Positions 44,142 through 54,210 are shown, counted from the first letter of the stretch. The stretch is DNA of 64,000 nucleotides from Novosphingobium sp. (GCA_017745295.1 JAGHZR010000024.1:1-64000), one strand, 5' to 3'. A program made the numbers and translations. The notes: generated from the sequence alone by a model not told the origin.

Positions 44142-45404
44142 TCACAGGTTCAGTCGGTCGATCATCGGCTTGGTGATGAGGCAGACGCCGTTGTCGGTCC
44201 TGCGAAAGCGGCGGGCGTCGAGTTCCGGGTCTTCGCCCACCACCAGCCCTTCCGGGATGCGCACGCTGGAATCGATCACCACCCGCGACAGGCGCGCATT
44301 TCGCCCGATGTTGCAATAAGGCAGGATCACCGCCTCGTTCACCGAGGAAAAGCTGCCCATCTTGACCCCGGTGAACAGCAGCGAGCGCCGCGCGAGCGCG
44401 CCGGAAACGATGCAGTCCTGGCTGATCAGCGAGGAAATCGCCTGCCCGCGCCGCCCTTCCTCGTCGTGGACGAACTTGGCGGGCGCGGCGACGACGGTGT
44501 CGGTCCAGATCGGCCAGTCGCGGTCATACATGTCGAGCTTGGGCACCGTGTCGGTGAGGTCGAGATTGGCCTCGAAATAGGCATCCACCGTCCCGACATC
44601 GCGCCAGTATTCCTCGATTTCCTCGGCGGCGCGGATGCAGGAATTGGTGAAGCGGTGGGCCTGCGCCTTCCCGTGCTTGACGATGTAGGGGATGATGTCC
44701 CCGCCGAAATCGCGCCTGGAATCCGGCTCGGCGGCATCGCGGCGAAGCTGCTCGAACAGGAACTCGGTATCGAAGACGTAGATGCCCATGGAGGCCAGCG
44801 CATGGTCCGGATCGCCGGGGATCGAGGGCGGATCCTTGGGCTTTTCGAGGAACGAGGTAATGACATCGTTCTCGTCGACATGCATGACGCCGAAAGCCGT
44901 CGCGTCCTTGCGCGGCACCACGAGGCAGCCCACCGTCACGTCCGCGCCCGAGTTGACGTGCTGTTGCAGCATCAACTCGTAGTCCATCTTGTAGATGTGA
45001 TCACCCGCCAGGATGACCATGTACTTCGGGCTGTAGGAAGCGATGATGTCGATGTTCTGGAACACCGCGTCCGCCGTGCCCTCGTACCAGAGCAGCTCGG
45101 AAATGCGCTGGCTGGCAGGGAGAATGTCGAAGCTCTCATTGCGCTCGGGCCGCATGAAGTTCCAGGCACGGTTCATGTGCCGGATCAGGCTATGCGCCTT
45201 GTACTGCGTGGCGACGCCGATGCGGCGAATGCCCGAGTTGATCGCGTTCGACAGCGCGAAGTCGATGATCCGGCTCATGCCGCCGAAATAGACCGCCGGT
45301 TTGGCGCGGTTGTCCGTCAACTCGGCCAGGCGGCTGCCGCGTCCGCCGGCAAGAACATAGGCCATGGCATCGCGCGCAAGTGGCGATCCGGTCGGCGTTC
45401 TCAT
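44142..45404 (-). CDS. glgC: Glucose-1-phosphate adenylyltransferase
   Basis: 420 aa. AYVLAGGRGSRLAELT is the nucleotide-binding loop; KPAVYFGGMSRIIDFALSNA, ILAGDHIYKMDY and FLEKPKDPP are conserved, with a C-terminal left-handed beta helix (SSVNEAVILPYCNIG). It makes ADP-glucose, the committed and allosterically controlled step of glycogen synthesis. The ATG at 45404 was chosen over one 39 bases upstream because AAGGAG lies just before it and the length then equals the family norm. Confidence 0.96.
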   Translation of the reverse strand: MRTPTGSPLARDAMAYVLAGGRGSRLAELTDNRAKPAVYFGGMSRIIDFALSNAINSGIRRIGVATQYKAHSLIRHMNRAWNFMRPERNESFDILPASQRISELLWYEGTADAVFQNIDIIASYSPKYMVILAGDHIYKMDYELMLQQHVNSGADVTVGCLVVPRKDATAFGVMHVDENDVITSFLEKPKDPPSIPGDPDHALASMGIYVFDTEFLFEQLRRDAAEPDSRRDFGGDIIPYIVKHGKAQAHRFTNSCIRAAEEIEEYWRDVGTVDAYFEANLDLTDTVPKLDMYDRDWPIWTDTVVAAPAKFVHDEEGRRGQAISSLISQDCIVSGALARRSLLFTGVKMGSFSSVNEAVILPYCNIGRNARLSRVVIDSSVRIPEGLVVGEDPELDARRFRRTDNGVCLITKPMIDRLNL

Positions 45405-45432
45405 TGCACTCACTCTCCTTCGTATCGCCGTT

Positions 45433-47607
45433 TCAGTCCGCATATTCGAGCATGATCGTCGCCAGCGGCGGCAGCGTCACCATGGCTTGCCCGTTCGCGG
45501 CGTTGACCTGCCCTAGGTTGCCCTTTCCGCTTCCCCCGTAGTGCGGGGAATCGCTGTTGAGGATCTCGCTCCATGTGCCGTCATGCGGCAGCGGCAGTCC
45601 ATACCCCGTCAGGGTAGCCGGGGTCATGTTCGAGATCACCGCGACCGGCCGCGCACCCGGCGCCTTGCGCAGCCAGGCGAAGACCGAATTGGCGGCATCG
45701 TCCACCACCAACCACGCGAAGCCCTCGCCGTCGCAGTCCCCGGCATGGAGCGCGGGCTTGTCGCGGTAGAGCCGGTTGAGGTCCTTCACGAGATTGCGGA
45801 TGCCTTCGTGCGCGGGAGCATCGCGAAGGTCCCAGTCGAGCGCACGTTCCTCGCTCCATTCCCGGCGCTGGGCGAATTCCTGCCCCATGAACAGCAGCTT
45901 CTTGCCGGGATAGCCCCACATCATCCCGTAATAGGCGCGCAGATTGGCGAATTTCTGCCAGTCGTCGCCGCTCATCTTGTTCAGCAGCGAGCCCTTGCCG
46001 TGGACCACTTCGTCATGGCTGAGCGGCAGGACGTAGTTTTCGCTGAAGGCATACATCAGGCCGAAGGTGATATCGTCGTGATGGTAGCGCCGGTGCACCG
46101 GATCGCGCGCCATGTAGCGCAGCGTGTCGTGCATGAAGCCCATGTTCCACTTGAAGCCGAAGCCGAGCGCGGTCGTCCGCTTGCCGTCTTCCGCTTCGTA
46201 GGCAGGCTGGGTGACCCCGGGCCAGGCCGTGGATTCCTCGGCGATCGTGAAGACTCCGGGATGCTGGCCGTAGAGCGCGCGGTTGGTGGCGCGCAGGAAA
46301 TCCACCGCCTCCCAGTTCTCGCGCCCGCCCTGGGCATTGGGTATCCACTCGCCGTCCTTGCGCGAATAGTCGCGGTAGAGCATCGAGGCGACCGCATCCA
46401 CGCGCAGCCCGTCGACGTGATAGCGCTCGGCCCAGAACAGCGCGTTGTTGACGAGGAAGCTCTGCACCTCCCGCCTGCCGAAGTTGTAGATCAGGGTGTT
46501 CCAGTCCGGCTGGAAGCCGAGGCGCGGGTCCTGATGCTCGTAAAGCGCGGTGCCGTCGAAGCGGACGAGGCCGTGCTCGTCGGTCGGGAAATGGGCAGGC
46601 ACCCAGTCGAGGATCACGCCGATCCCGGCCCGGTGCGCGCCGTCCACGAAACGCGCGAACCCGGCCGGTTCGCCGAAGCGGGCGCTCGGCGCATAAAGCC
46701 CGGTCGCCTGATAGCCCCACGAGGGATCGTAGGGGTGCTCGCTGATCGGCAGGAACTCGATATGGGTGAAGCCCATCTCGACGACATAGGGGATCAGCCG
46801 GTCCGCCAGATCGTCCCAGTTGAGGAACCAGTTGAAGCGGTCGCGCTGCCACGAACCGGCGTGAACCTCGTAAATCGAGACCGGCACCTTGCGCGGATCG
46901 ACTTTGGCCCAATGTGCGCGGTGAGCCTCGTCCCCCCAGTCGAGCTTGGCCGGGTGGGCGGTCATCGAAGCGGTGGCCGGGCGGATTTCCGACATGAAGG
47001 CGAAGGGATCGGCCTTGAGCGGCTGGACCATGCCGTCGGCACCGACGATGTGGTACTTGTAGGCGCGGTAGTCGGCGATGTCGGGAAGGAAGATTTCCCA
47101 GACGCCGATGTCCCTGCGGTCGCGCATGACGTGGCGGCGCGGGTCCCAGTCGTTGAAATCGCCGACCACGCTGACCAGCCGGGCATTGGGCGCCCAGACC
47201 GCGAAATGGACGCCGCTGGCGCTCTCGTGCCGGATGATATGCGCACCCAGCTTGTCGAAGAGGCGGAAATGCGTGCCTTGCGCGATCAGCAGGTCATCGA
47301 CCGGCCCCAGCACCGGGCCGAAAGTATAGGGGTCGGTGACCAGCCAATCGCTGCCTTCCGCCGAGCAGCGGTAACGGATCGGCTGCGGCTTGCCGAGCAG
47401 CTTGCCCTCGAACAGGAAGCGATCATCGACTTTGCCGAGCGCACCCAGCCGCCGACCGTCGAGGCTGAAGGCCTCCACCGTCTCCGCACCCGGCAGGATC
47501 GCGCGGGCGTGCGAACCGCCGGGGCCGGGATGGAGGCCGAGAAGCGAGAACGGGTCGGCGTGCGTACCTTCCAGCAGGGATTCGAGTGCGCTTTCGGGTG
47601 GATTCAC
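45433..47607 (-). CDS. glgB: 1,4-alpha-glucan branching enzyme
   Basis: 724 aa from a GTG at 47607 that overlaps the glgP stop (GTGA), giving the standard GlgB length. An N-terminal domain (about 1-100; HADPFSLLGLHPG) and CBM48 (FAVWAPNARLVSVVGDFNDWD) precede the GH13 barrel with YEVHAGSW, nucleophile Asp in HVDGLRVDAVASMLY, acid/base Glu in TIAEESTAWPGV and PLSHDEVVHGK, then a C-terminal beta domain. It introduces alpha-1,6 branches. It sits 28 bases before glgC. Confidence 0.96.
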   Translation of the reverse strand: MNPPESALESLLEGTHADPFSLLGLHPGPGGSHARAILPGAETVEAFSLDGRRLGALGKVDDRFLFEGKLLGKPQPIRYRCSAEGSDWLVTDPYTFGPVLGPVDDLLIAQGTHFRLFDKLGAHIIRHESASGVHFAVWAPNARLVSVVGDFNDWDPRRHVMRDRRDIGVWEIFLPDIADYRAYKYHIVGADGMVQPLKADPFAFMSEIRPATASMTAHPAKLDWGDEAHRAHWAKVDPRKVPVSIYEVHAGSWQRDRFNWFLNWDDLADRLIPYVVEMGFTHIEFLPISEHPYDPSWGYQATGLYAPSARFGEPAGFARFVDGAHRAGIGVILDWVPAHFPTDEHGLVRFDGTALYEHQDPRLGFQPDWNTLIYNFGRREVQSFLVNNALFWAERYHVDGLRVDAVASMLYRDYSRKDGEWIPNAQGGRENWEAVDFLRATNRALYGQHPGVFTIAEESTAWPGVTQPAYEAEDGKRTTALGFGFKWNMGFMHDTLRYMARDPVHRRYHHDDITFGLMYAFSENYVLPLSHDEVVHGKGSLLNKMSGDDWQKFANLRAYYGMMWGYPGKKLLFMGQEFAQRREWSEERALDWDLRDAPAHEGIRNLVKDLNRLYRDKPALHAGDCDGEGFAWLVVDDAANSVFAWLRKAPGARPVAVISNMTPATLTGYGLPLPHDGTWSEILNSDSPHYGGSGKGNLGQVNAANGQAMVTLPPLATIMLEYAD

Positions 47608-50033
47608 AGGACCTTCCAGATGTCTTTGGCATACTCGGAAATCGTCCGATCCGAGGAGAACCAACCGACATTGGCAATGTTCCTGATGGCCGAAGCCCGC
47701 CAGCCCGCCACGTCTTCCCAGCGCGCATCGATCGAGCGCTGGGCGGCGGCATAGCTGTCGAAATCGGCCGCGCAAAGGAACCAGTCATGGTCGTGGATGC
47801 CGCGGATCAGATCCTTGTAGCGGTCCGGATCGTCGGGCGAGAACACGCCGGACGAAATCGCCGAGAGCGCCTGACGCAGCTCCCGCGAACCGTCGATGAC
47901 CTCGCGCGGGTTGTAGCCGCTCGCCCGCTTGGCCGCGACTTCCTCCGCGGTGAGGCCGAAGATCACGATATTGTCGTCGCCGACATGATCCCTGATTTCG
48001 ACATTGGCGCCGTCGAGCGTGCCGATGGTCAGCGCGCCGTTGAGCGCGAACTTCATGTTACCGGTGCCAGAGGCTTCCATGCCTGCGGTCGAAATCTGTT
48101 CCGAGAGGTCGGCCGCGGGGAAGATGCGCTCGCCCAGGCTGACATTATAGTTCGGCACGAAGACGACCTTGAGCAGCCCGCCCACCGAAGGATCGGCATT
48201 GACCCGCCGGGCGATGTCGTTGGCCAGTTTGATGACCAGCTTGGCGTTGTGATAGCTCGGCGCCGCCTTCCCGGCGAAGATCTTCACGCGCGGCACCCAG
48301 TCGCGTTCGGGATGGCTGCGGATCTGGTCGTAGAGCGCGACGGTCTCGATCAGGTTCAGCAACTGGCGCTTGTATTCGTGGATGCGCTTGATCTGCACGT
48401 CGAACAGCGCGTCGGGATCGAGGCGCACGCCCATGGTCTTGCGGATATAGTCCGAAAGTGCCGCCTTGTTGGCCCGCTTCACCTCGGCCACGCGCGCGCC
48501 GAACTGCGTATCGCCCGCGAAGGCATTGAGATCGGAGAGCTTTTCCGCATCGTCCAAGAAGCCGTCGCCGATCGCCTCGCGGATCACCCCGGTAAGGCCG
48601 GGATTGCACTGCTGGAGCCAGCGGCGCGGCGTGACGCCGTTGGTCTTGTTGTTGATCCGCTCCGGATAGAGCTTGTGGAGGTCGGCAAAGACCGTCTTCT
48701 TCATCAGATCGGTATGGAGCGCGGCCACGCCGTTGACCGAGTGCGCGCCGACGAAAGCGAGGTTGGCCATGCGCACGCGCCGCTCGCCGCCTTCGTCGAT
48801 CAGCGAGATCGCGGCGATCTCGGCGTCGTTGCATCCGGCCTTGCGCGCCTCGCGCAGGACGCGGCTGTTGATCGCGTAGATGATCTGCATGTGGCGCGGC
48901 AAGAGGCGCTCGAACAGCGGCAGCGGCCAGGATTCCAGCGCCTCGGGCAGGAGCGTGTGGTTGGTGTAGGATACCGTCCGGCGGCACAGGTCCCAGGCCT
49001 CGTTGAACTCCAGCCCGTTCTCGTCGACCAGCAGGCGCATCAGTTCGGCCACCGCGACCGAGGGGTGCGTATCATTGAGCTGGATCGCCGCCTTGTCCGG
49101 CAGGGTGCGGATATCGCCGTCATACTGGATATGGCGGCGCACGATGTCCTGGATCGAGGCGGCGGTGAAGAAATATTCCTGCCGCAGGCGCAGTTCCTGC
49201 CCGGCGGGGCTGGAATCGGCGGGATAGAGCACGCGCACCAGACTGTCGGCCCGCACCTGCTCGGCGAGGGCGCCGAAGTGGTCGCCCGCATTGAAGGCAT
49301 CGAGCCGGATCGGATCGAGCGGGCTAGCGGTCCAGAGACGCAGGGTGTTGACCCGCTTGCCGCGCCAGCCGACCACCGGCGTATCGATCGCCGTCGCCTC
49401 GACCTGCTCGGCCGGATGCCAGAACACGCCGTCGCCTTCGGCCACGACTTCGCCGCCGTAACCGATGCGATAGGTGCTTTCGAGCCGCTCGAACTCCCAG
49501 GGATTGCCGTGGGCCAGCCAGTTCTCCGGCAATTCGACCTGCCAGCCGTCGTCGATGCGCTGGCGGAACATGCCGTTCACATAGCGAATGCCGTAGCCGT
49601 AGGCCGGAATATCCAGCGTTGCGAGGCTTTCCATGAAGCAGGCCGCGAGCCGCCCGAGGCCGCCGTTGCCCAGCGCCGCGTCGGGTTCCAGTTCCTCCAG
49701 CGCGGCAAGATCGAGGCCATGGGCGCGCAGGGCCGCCTCGAACTCGCGGGTCATGCCCATGTTCGAGAGCGCATCGCGCAGCAGGCGGCCGATCAGGAAC
49801 TCCATCGAGAGGTAATAGACCCGCTTGCCGCCCGAATCGTACGTCCGGCGGGTGGAATCGATCCACTTCTCGATGATCTCGTCGCGCAGGGCGAGGATCG
49901 AGGCGGTGTACCAGTCATGCTGCTTGGCGGCGCGCTCATCCTTGCCGACGCGCTGGCGCAGCACCCGCACGATATGCTTGTCCATTTCCGAGGGAAACGC
50001 AGCCTCGCTGCTGGAAACAGGATCGGTCGCCAC
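47604..50033 (-). CDS. glgP: Glycogen/alpha-glucan phosphorylase
   Basis: 809 aa, GT35 family. YYLSMEFLIGR, ALGNGGLGRLAACF, LNDTHPSVAVAELMR and the PLP-binding Lys in EASGTGNMKFALNG are present. It releases glucose-1-phosphate from glycogen ends. A GTG at 50033 is chosen as start because AGGAG is 7 bases upstream; a GTG 6 bases earlier is too close to it. It is the first gene of the leftward glg operon, so degradation and synthesis enzymes are co-expressed. Confidence 0.96.
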   Translation of the reverse strand: MATDPVSSSEAAFPSEMDKHIVRVLRQRVGKDERAAKQHDWYTASILALRDEIIEKWIDSTRRTYDSGGKRVYYLSMEFLIGRLLRDALSNMGMTREFEAALRAHGLDLAALEELEPDAALGNGGLGRLAACFMESLATLDIPAYGYGIRYVNGMFRQRIDDGWQVELPENWLAHGNPWEFERLESTYRIGYGGEVVAEGDGVFWHPAEQVEATAIDTPVVGWRGKRVNTLRLWTASPLDPIRLDAFNAGDHFGALAEQVRADSLVRVLYPADSSPAGQELRLRQEYFFTAASIQDIVRRHIQYDGDIRTLPDKAAIQLNDTHPSVAVAELMRLLVDENGLEFNEAWDLCRRTVSYTNHTLLPEALESWPLPLFERLLPRHMQIIYAINSRVLREARKAGCNDAEIAAISLIDEGGERRVRMANLAFVGAHSVNGVAALHTDLMKKTVFADLHKLYPERINNKTNGVTPRRWLQQCNPGLTGVIREAIGDGFLDDAEKLSDLNAFAGDTQFGARVAEVKRANKAALSDYIRKTMGVRLDPDALFDVQIKRIHEYKRQLLNLIETVALYDQIRSHPERDWVPRVKIFAGKAAPSYHNAKLVIKLANDIARRVNADPSVGGLLKVVFVPNYNVSLGERIFPAADLSEQISTAGMEASGTGNMKFALNGALTIGTLDGANVEIRDHVGDDNIVIFGLTAEEVAAKRASGYNPREVIDGSRELRQALSAISSGVFSPDDPDRYKDLIRGIHDHDWFLCAADFDSYAAAQRSIDARWEDVAGWRASAIRNIANVGWFSSDRTISEYAKDIWKVL

Positions 50034-50277
50034 GGGCACACTCCTGGTCTGGCCGTGGCAGTCCCTTTCTCGCAAAAGTCCTGCAATCGGCGTAAGTTAG
50101 AGCCGGGATAACGCGGCATGCGCTCCGCAGTTTCCCTTGCTTTCGATCATGGCTACCACAGCCTTGCCACGCGGCAAGGGCGATTGTGCAGCGCCGCAAA
50201 AAATTCACGCGGCGCCCTCGGCAAGGATAGGGCGGCGATGGTATGACATCGGGCGATCCCATTCGCGGAAGGTACGC

Positions 50278-51915
50278 ATGAGCCTGACCGAAACCGAAGA
50301 CAGCGCCCTCACCCTGACCGCCGCCGAGGCCCCGGACCGCCCCTGGTGGCAAGGCGCGGCGATCTACCAGATCTATCCGCGCAGCTTCCAGGACAGCAAC
50401 GGAGACGGGGTAGGCGATCTCGCCGGGATCACCCGCCGCCTGCACCATGTTGCCCGGCTCGGGGTGGATGCAATCTGGATATCGCCCTTCTTCACCTCGC
50501 CGATGCGCGATTTCGGCTATGACGTCGCCGATTATTGCGGCGTCGATCCGGTGTTCGGGACCTTGGCCGATTTCGATGCGCTGATCGCCCATGCCCATGC
50601 GCTGGGCCTGAAAGTCATCATCGACCAAGTCTATGCCCATACCTCGGACCTCCACCCGTGGTTCGCGGAAAGCCGCGCCGACCGGGGCAATGCGAGGGCC
50701 GACTGGTACGTCTGGCACGATCCGAAGGAAGACGGCACCCCGCCCTGCAACTGGCAGTCGGTCTTCGGCGGACCCGCCTGGACCTGGGACGCCCGCCGCC
50801 GCCAGTACTACATGCACACGTTTCTGAAGGAGCAGCCGCAGCTCAACATGCACAACCCCGCCGTGCAGGACGCGGTGCTGGACGCGGCGCGGTTCTGGCT
50901 GGAGCGCGGGGTCGACGGCTTCCGGCTCGACGCGCTCAACCACGCGATGCACGACCCGCTGCTGCGCGACAATCCCCCCGCGCCCGCCGATGGCCGCCTC
51001 CGCACCCGGCCCTTCGACTATCAGCTCAAGACCTTTAGCCAGTCGCATCCCGACATGACCGGCTTCGTCGAGCGGCTGCGCGCGCTCTGCGACCGGTTCG
51101 GCGCGGTCCATACCGTCGCCGAGATCGGCGGCGACCACCCCCAGGCCGACCGCCGCGCCTATACTGCGGGGGAACACCGGCTGAACAGCGCCTACGGCTT
51201 CGACTTCCTTTATGCCCCGGCCCTCACCGCGCAGTTCGTCGCCGAGACTCTCGAGCGCTGGGAACTCGCCCCCGATGAAACCGGCGGCTGGCCGAGCTGG
51301 GCCTTCGAGAACCACGACGCCCCCCGCGCGGTCTCGCGCTGGTCTGTGCCGGAGCACCGCACAGCCTTCGCCCGCGTGAAGATGGCCCTGCTCATGGCTC
51401 TGCGCGGCAACGTGATCCTCTATCAGGGCGAGGAACTCGGCCTCGTGCAGGACGAGATCGCCTTCGAGCAGTTGCAGGACCCGGAGGCCATCGCCAACTG
51501 GCCGCTCACCCTTTCGCGCGACGGCGCCCGCACGCCGCTGCCCTGGGAGGACGCCCCGCTCGGCGGCTTTACCGCCGGCGAGCCGTGGCTGCCGCTTTCG
51601 GCGCACAACCTTGCCCGCGCCGTCGCGGTTCAGGAGAGCGATCCCGCCTCGCTGCTCCATTTCACGCGGGACGTGCTGGCTTTGCGCAACGCGCATGCCG
51701 CCCTGCGCCACGGCACTTTGACCGAATGCCGGGCCGACGGCCCGTTGCTGTCGTTCGAGCGCACGGAAGGCACGGAGCGCCTGTGCTGCCTGTTCAACCT
51801 CTCGCCCGATCCGCTTACCCTTGGCGAAGCTGCCGAAGGCAATGTTTTGCTGGCCGTGAACGGCGCGACCGCCGCCGCACTGCCGCCTTTCGGTGCGCTC
51901 TGGCTGCAGCTCTGA
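50278..51915 (+). CDS. Alpha-glucosidase, GH13
   Basis: 545 aa, no signal peptide. PWWQGAAIYQIYPRSFQDSNGDG, nucleophile Asp in GVDGFRLDALNH, acid/base Glu in HTVAEIGGD and FENHDAPR are the four GH13 conserved regions in oligo-1,6-glucosidase / alpha-glucosidase form. It likely hydrolyses short malto- or isomalto-oligosaccharides in the cytoplasm, including products of glycogen debranching. The ATG has GGAAGG 6 bases upstream. It is divergent from glgP across a 244-base promoter region. Confidence 0.92.
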   Translation: MSLTETEDSALTLTAAEAPDRPWWQGAAIYQIYPRSFQDSNGDGVGDLAGITRRLHHVARLGVDAIWISPFFTSPMRDFGYDVADYCGVDPVFGTLADFDALIAHAHALGLKVIIDQVYAHTSDLHPWFAESRADRGNARADWYVWHDPKEDGTPPCNWQSVFGGPAWTWDARRRQYYMHTFLKEQPQLNMHNPAVQDAVLDAARFWLERGVDGFRLDALNHAMHDPLLRDNPPAPADGRLRTRPFDYQLKTFSQSHPDMTGFVERLRALCDRFGAVHTVAEIGGDHPQADRRAYTAGEHRLNSAYGFDFLYAPALTAQFVAETLERWELAPDETGGWPSWAFENHDAPRAVSRWSVPEHRTAFARVKMALLMALRGNVILYQGEELGLVQDEIAFEQLQDPEAIANWPLTLSRDGARTPLPWEDAPLGGFTAGEPWLPLSAHNLARAVAVQESDPASLLHFTRDVLALRNAHAALRHGTLTECRADGPLLSFERTEGTERLCCLFNLSPDPLTLGEAAEGNVLLAVNGATAAALPPFGALWLQL

Positions 51916-51965
51916 CAGGCGGTTTTCGCTGGCGGCGGGCGGCGCCTCGCGGCTAGAGGCGGGCC

Positions 51966-52526
51966 ATGAAGCCTCTCCTCGTCCTCGCCGCCCTGATCGG
52001 CGCCGTCTCGGTTCCCGCCGCGGCCATGGCTGACGCCGTCGTCGTCACCTCCCCCGAGGCGCTTCCCGCCCGGCACGACCGCCCCCGCGTATTCCTCGGC
52101 GGCAGCATCGACATGGGTTCGGCGCCGGACTGGCAGAAGCAGGTTATCGCCGCCCTCCAGGGCGAGAACGTGGTGCTGCTCAATCCGCGCCGTCCCGATT
52201 GGAGCCCGGCCTGGAAGCCGGAAGCGAGCGAGCCGGAATTTCGCCGCCAGGTCGAATGGGAACTTGCCGCGCTCGACAGCGCGGACGTAGTGATCCTCTA
52301 CCTTGCGCCGGGTTCGCAGAGTCCGGTCAGCCTGCTCGAACTCGGCCTCCATGCCCGCTCGGGCAAAGTCGTGCTGCTCTGCCCGCCGGGGTTCTGGCGC
52401 AAAGGCAACGTCGACATCACCGGCGAGCGCTACGGCGTGAAGCAGGTCCAGAGCCTGGATGAGCTGATCGCAGAAACGCGAAAGCGCGTGAACGACGCAA
52501 GGCAGGTCATCGAAACCCGGAAGTAA
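51966..52526 (+). CDS. Exported nucleoside 2-deoxyribosyltransferase-like protein
   Basis: 186 aa. A signal peptide (MKPLLVLAALIGAVSVPAAAMA-DA) precedes a domain with RVFLGGSIDMGSAPDWQKQV, LLNPRRPDW, EFRRQVEWELAALDSADVVILYL and SLLELGLHA. This is the Nuc_deoxyrib_tr2 layout, where the Glu of LELG would be the nucleophile. Such enzymes normally swap bases between deoxynucleosides in the cytoplasm, so export is odd; a role as periplasmic nucleosidase or a changed function is possible. It follows the alpha-glucosidase by 50 bases and is convergent with the next gene (6-base gap). Confidence 0.82.
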   Translation: MKPLLVLAALIGAVSVPAAAMADAVVVTSPEALPARHDRPRVFLGGSIDMGSAPDWQKQVIAALQGENVVLLNPRRPDWSPAWKPEASEPEFRRQVEWELAALDSADVVILYLAPGSQSPVSLLELGLHARSGKVVLLCPPGFWRKGNVDITGERYGVKQVQSLDELIAETRKRVNDARQVIETRK

Positions 52527-52532
52527 ACCGGC

Positions 52533-54092
52533 CTACTGCTGCGTCCACTCCACCCGATAGAGATCGAAACGGCGGTCCTTCAGGTTCTGCACCGCTCCGG
52601 ACTGGCGCGCGGTCAGCAGGGCGTCGAGGCTGAGGTCGGCGATCGCGATCGTCTCCGTATTGGGCGCGGTGTCCGCCGCCACGCCGTCGCGCGCGAAGGG
52701 GAAGTCCGAGGGCGTCAGGATCGCGCTCTCGGCATAGTGCACGTCCATGTTCTCTACGTTCGGCAGGTTGCCGACGACGCCCGAGGTGACGACGTAGCAC
52801 TGGTTCTCCACCGCGCGGGCCTGGCAGCAATAGCGCACGCGCAGGAAGCCCCGGCGCTCGTCGGTGCAGAACGGCACGAAGAGCATCAGCGCGCCCTGAT
52901 TGACGAGGTGGCGGGACAGTTCGGGGAATTCGCTGTCGTAGCAGATCATCACCCCGATTGGCCCGCAGTCGGTGGGGATCACATTGGCGCCGTAACCGCC
53001 CTTGATGTTCCACCAGCGGCGCTCGGAGGGTGTGGGGTGGAGTTTCTGGGTCTCGTGCGTCGAACCGTCGCGCAAGAAAGTATAGGCGATGTTGCGGATC
53101 TCGCTCTTGCCCTGGCCCAATTTGACGCGGGTGGGATGCGAGCCGCCGATGATGTTGATGTTGTAAGACACCGCCATGCGCTGCATGAATTCGACGAAGC
53201 GCTCGGTATATTCGGCGATCTTCTCGATCGCCTCGACCGGCTGGAGTTTCTTTTCCTCGATCGACAGCAGTTCGAGCGTGAACAGCTCGGGGAAGGCCAC
53301 GAAGTCGCTTTCGTAGTCGGCGGCGACGTCGATCCAGTATTCGACCTGGGCCTCGAACTGGTCGATGGTCTCGATCTTGCGCATCTGGAACTGCACCGTG
53401 GCGACGCGCACGCTCGAGGGTACCCGCTCCTTGAGGCCGGGAACCGATTTGCCGGTATCGAGCGGGGCGAGCGGATTGGTCCAGTACATGAGGACCGCGT
53501 TGCCCCCGCTCTCGCGGTCGGTAGGGATATAGTCCGGCAGGATGCCGCGCGGCTCGTAGCCTTCGTTCATCTGGAAATTGATGACCTGGTCGCGGATCTT
53601 CTTCTCGCGCACGGCCTGCACGTAGTCGGCCGGATCGGGGTAGGCGCGCTTGCGGCGGTAGTAGCCGGGCATCCGTCCGGCAAAGGCGATGCCCTTCAGT
53701 TCGAAGTACTGGCACACCTCGCGGCGCTTGCGGTAGAGCCGCTGGCCGATGCGCAGGCGCCGGTAGTCGGGATCGACGCAGACCTCGAAGCCGTAGAGCA
53801 CATCCCCGTCGTCGGCGGGTGGACGGCCGTAGCCGCCGTTGCTGATCTCTTCCCAGGTATGCGGCTTGAACGCGAGGTCGGCGGTGACGATCATCGTCGC
53901 GCAGTGGCCGACGACCTTGCCTTCGTATTCGGCGACGAACTGGCCTTCGGGGAAATTGATGATCTGGCCGCGAATCTCGGCACGGGTGAAGGCGTCCGCC
54001 TTGCCGTAGACTTTCACCGAGAGACGCGCGATGGCCGGGGCGTCGCCGACAGTGGCCGGGCGGATGATGAGCTTGGCTTTGGTCTGGTCCAT
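52533..54092 (-). CDS. Bifunctional GNAT acetyltransferase / carbon-nitrogen hydrolase
   Basis: 519 aa. The N-terminal GNAT domain spans about residues 10-200 (LIIRPATVGDAPAIARL; acetyl-CoA loop region VDPDYRRLRIGQRLY). The C-terminal nitrilase-superfamily domain covers about 220-500 with a complete Glu-Lys-Cys triad: Glu in FVAFPELFTL, Lys in ETQKLHPTPSE and Cys in GVMICYDSEFPE. The fused form is known in many bacteria but without a defined substrate; acetylation and amide hydrolysis of one metabolite is a guess. Neither the ATG at 54092 nor a GTG at 54110 has a clear ribosome-binding site. Confidence 0.9.
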   Translation of the reverse strand: MDQTKAKLIIRPATVGDAPAIARLSVKVYGKADAFTRAEIRGQIINFPEGQFVAEYEGKVVGHCATMIVTADLAFKPHTWEEISNGGYGRPPADDGDVLYGFEVCVDPDYRRLRIGQRLYRKRREVCQYFELKGIAFAGRMPGYYRRKRAYPDPADYVQAVREKKIRDQVINFQMNEGYEPRGILPDYIPTDRESGGNAVLMYWTNPLAPLDTGKSVPGLKERVPSSVRVATVQFQMRKIETIDQFEAQVEYWIDVAADYESDFVAFPELFTLELLSIEEKKLQPVEAIEKIAEYTERFVEFMQRMAVSYNINIIGGSHPTRVKLGQGKSEIRNIAYTFLRDGSTHETQKLHPTPSERRWWNIKGGYGANVIPTDCGPIGVMICYDSEFPELSRHLVNQGALMLFVPFCTDERRGFLRVRYCCQARAVENQCYVVTSGVVGNLPNVENMDVHYAESAILTPSDFPFARDGVAADTAPNTETIAIADLSLDALLTARQSGAVQNLKDRRFDLYRVEWTQQ

Positions 54093-54210
54093 GGACCGAA
54101 TTCTACGCACGACGCGGCAAACGGTTCCAGCCCCGAAAAAGACTCTTTTCCCGTCGCTTGCGGGATATATTCGGCGTGGGTGCCGTTATACCTTCCGAAA
54201 GGAGAGACCT

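Noticed and set aside
42405..45455. 1016-residue plus-strand frame opposite glgA and glgC
   Set aside because: It runs across two well-defined genes and their junctions and has no domain; a product of GC-rich codon bias.
47586..50111. 841-residue plus-strand frame opposite glgP
   Set aside because: Antisense shadow; glgP shows full conservation including the PLP lysine motif.
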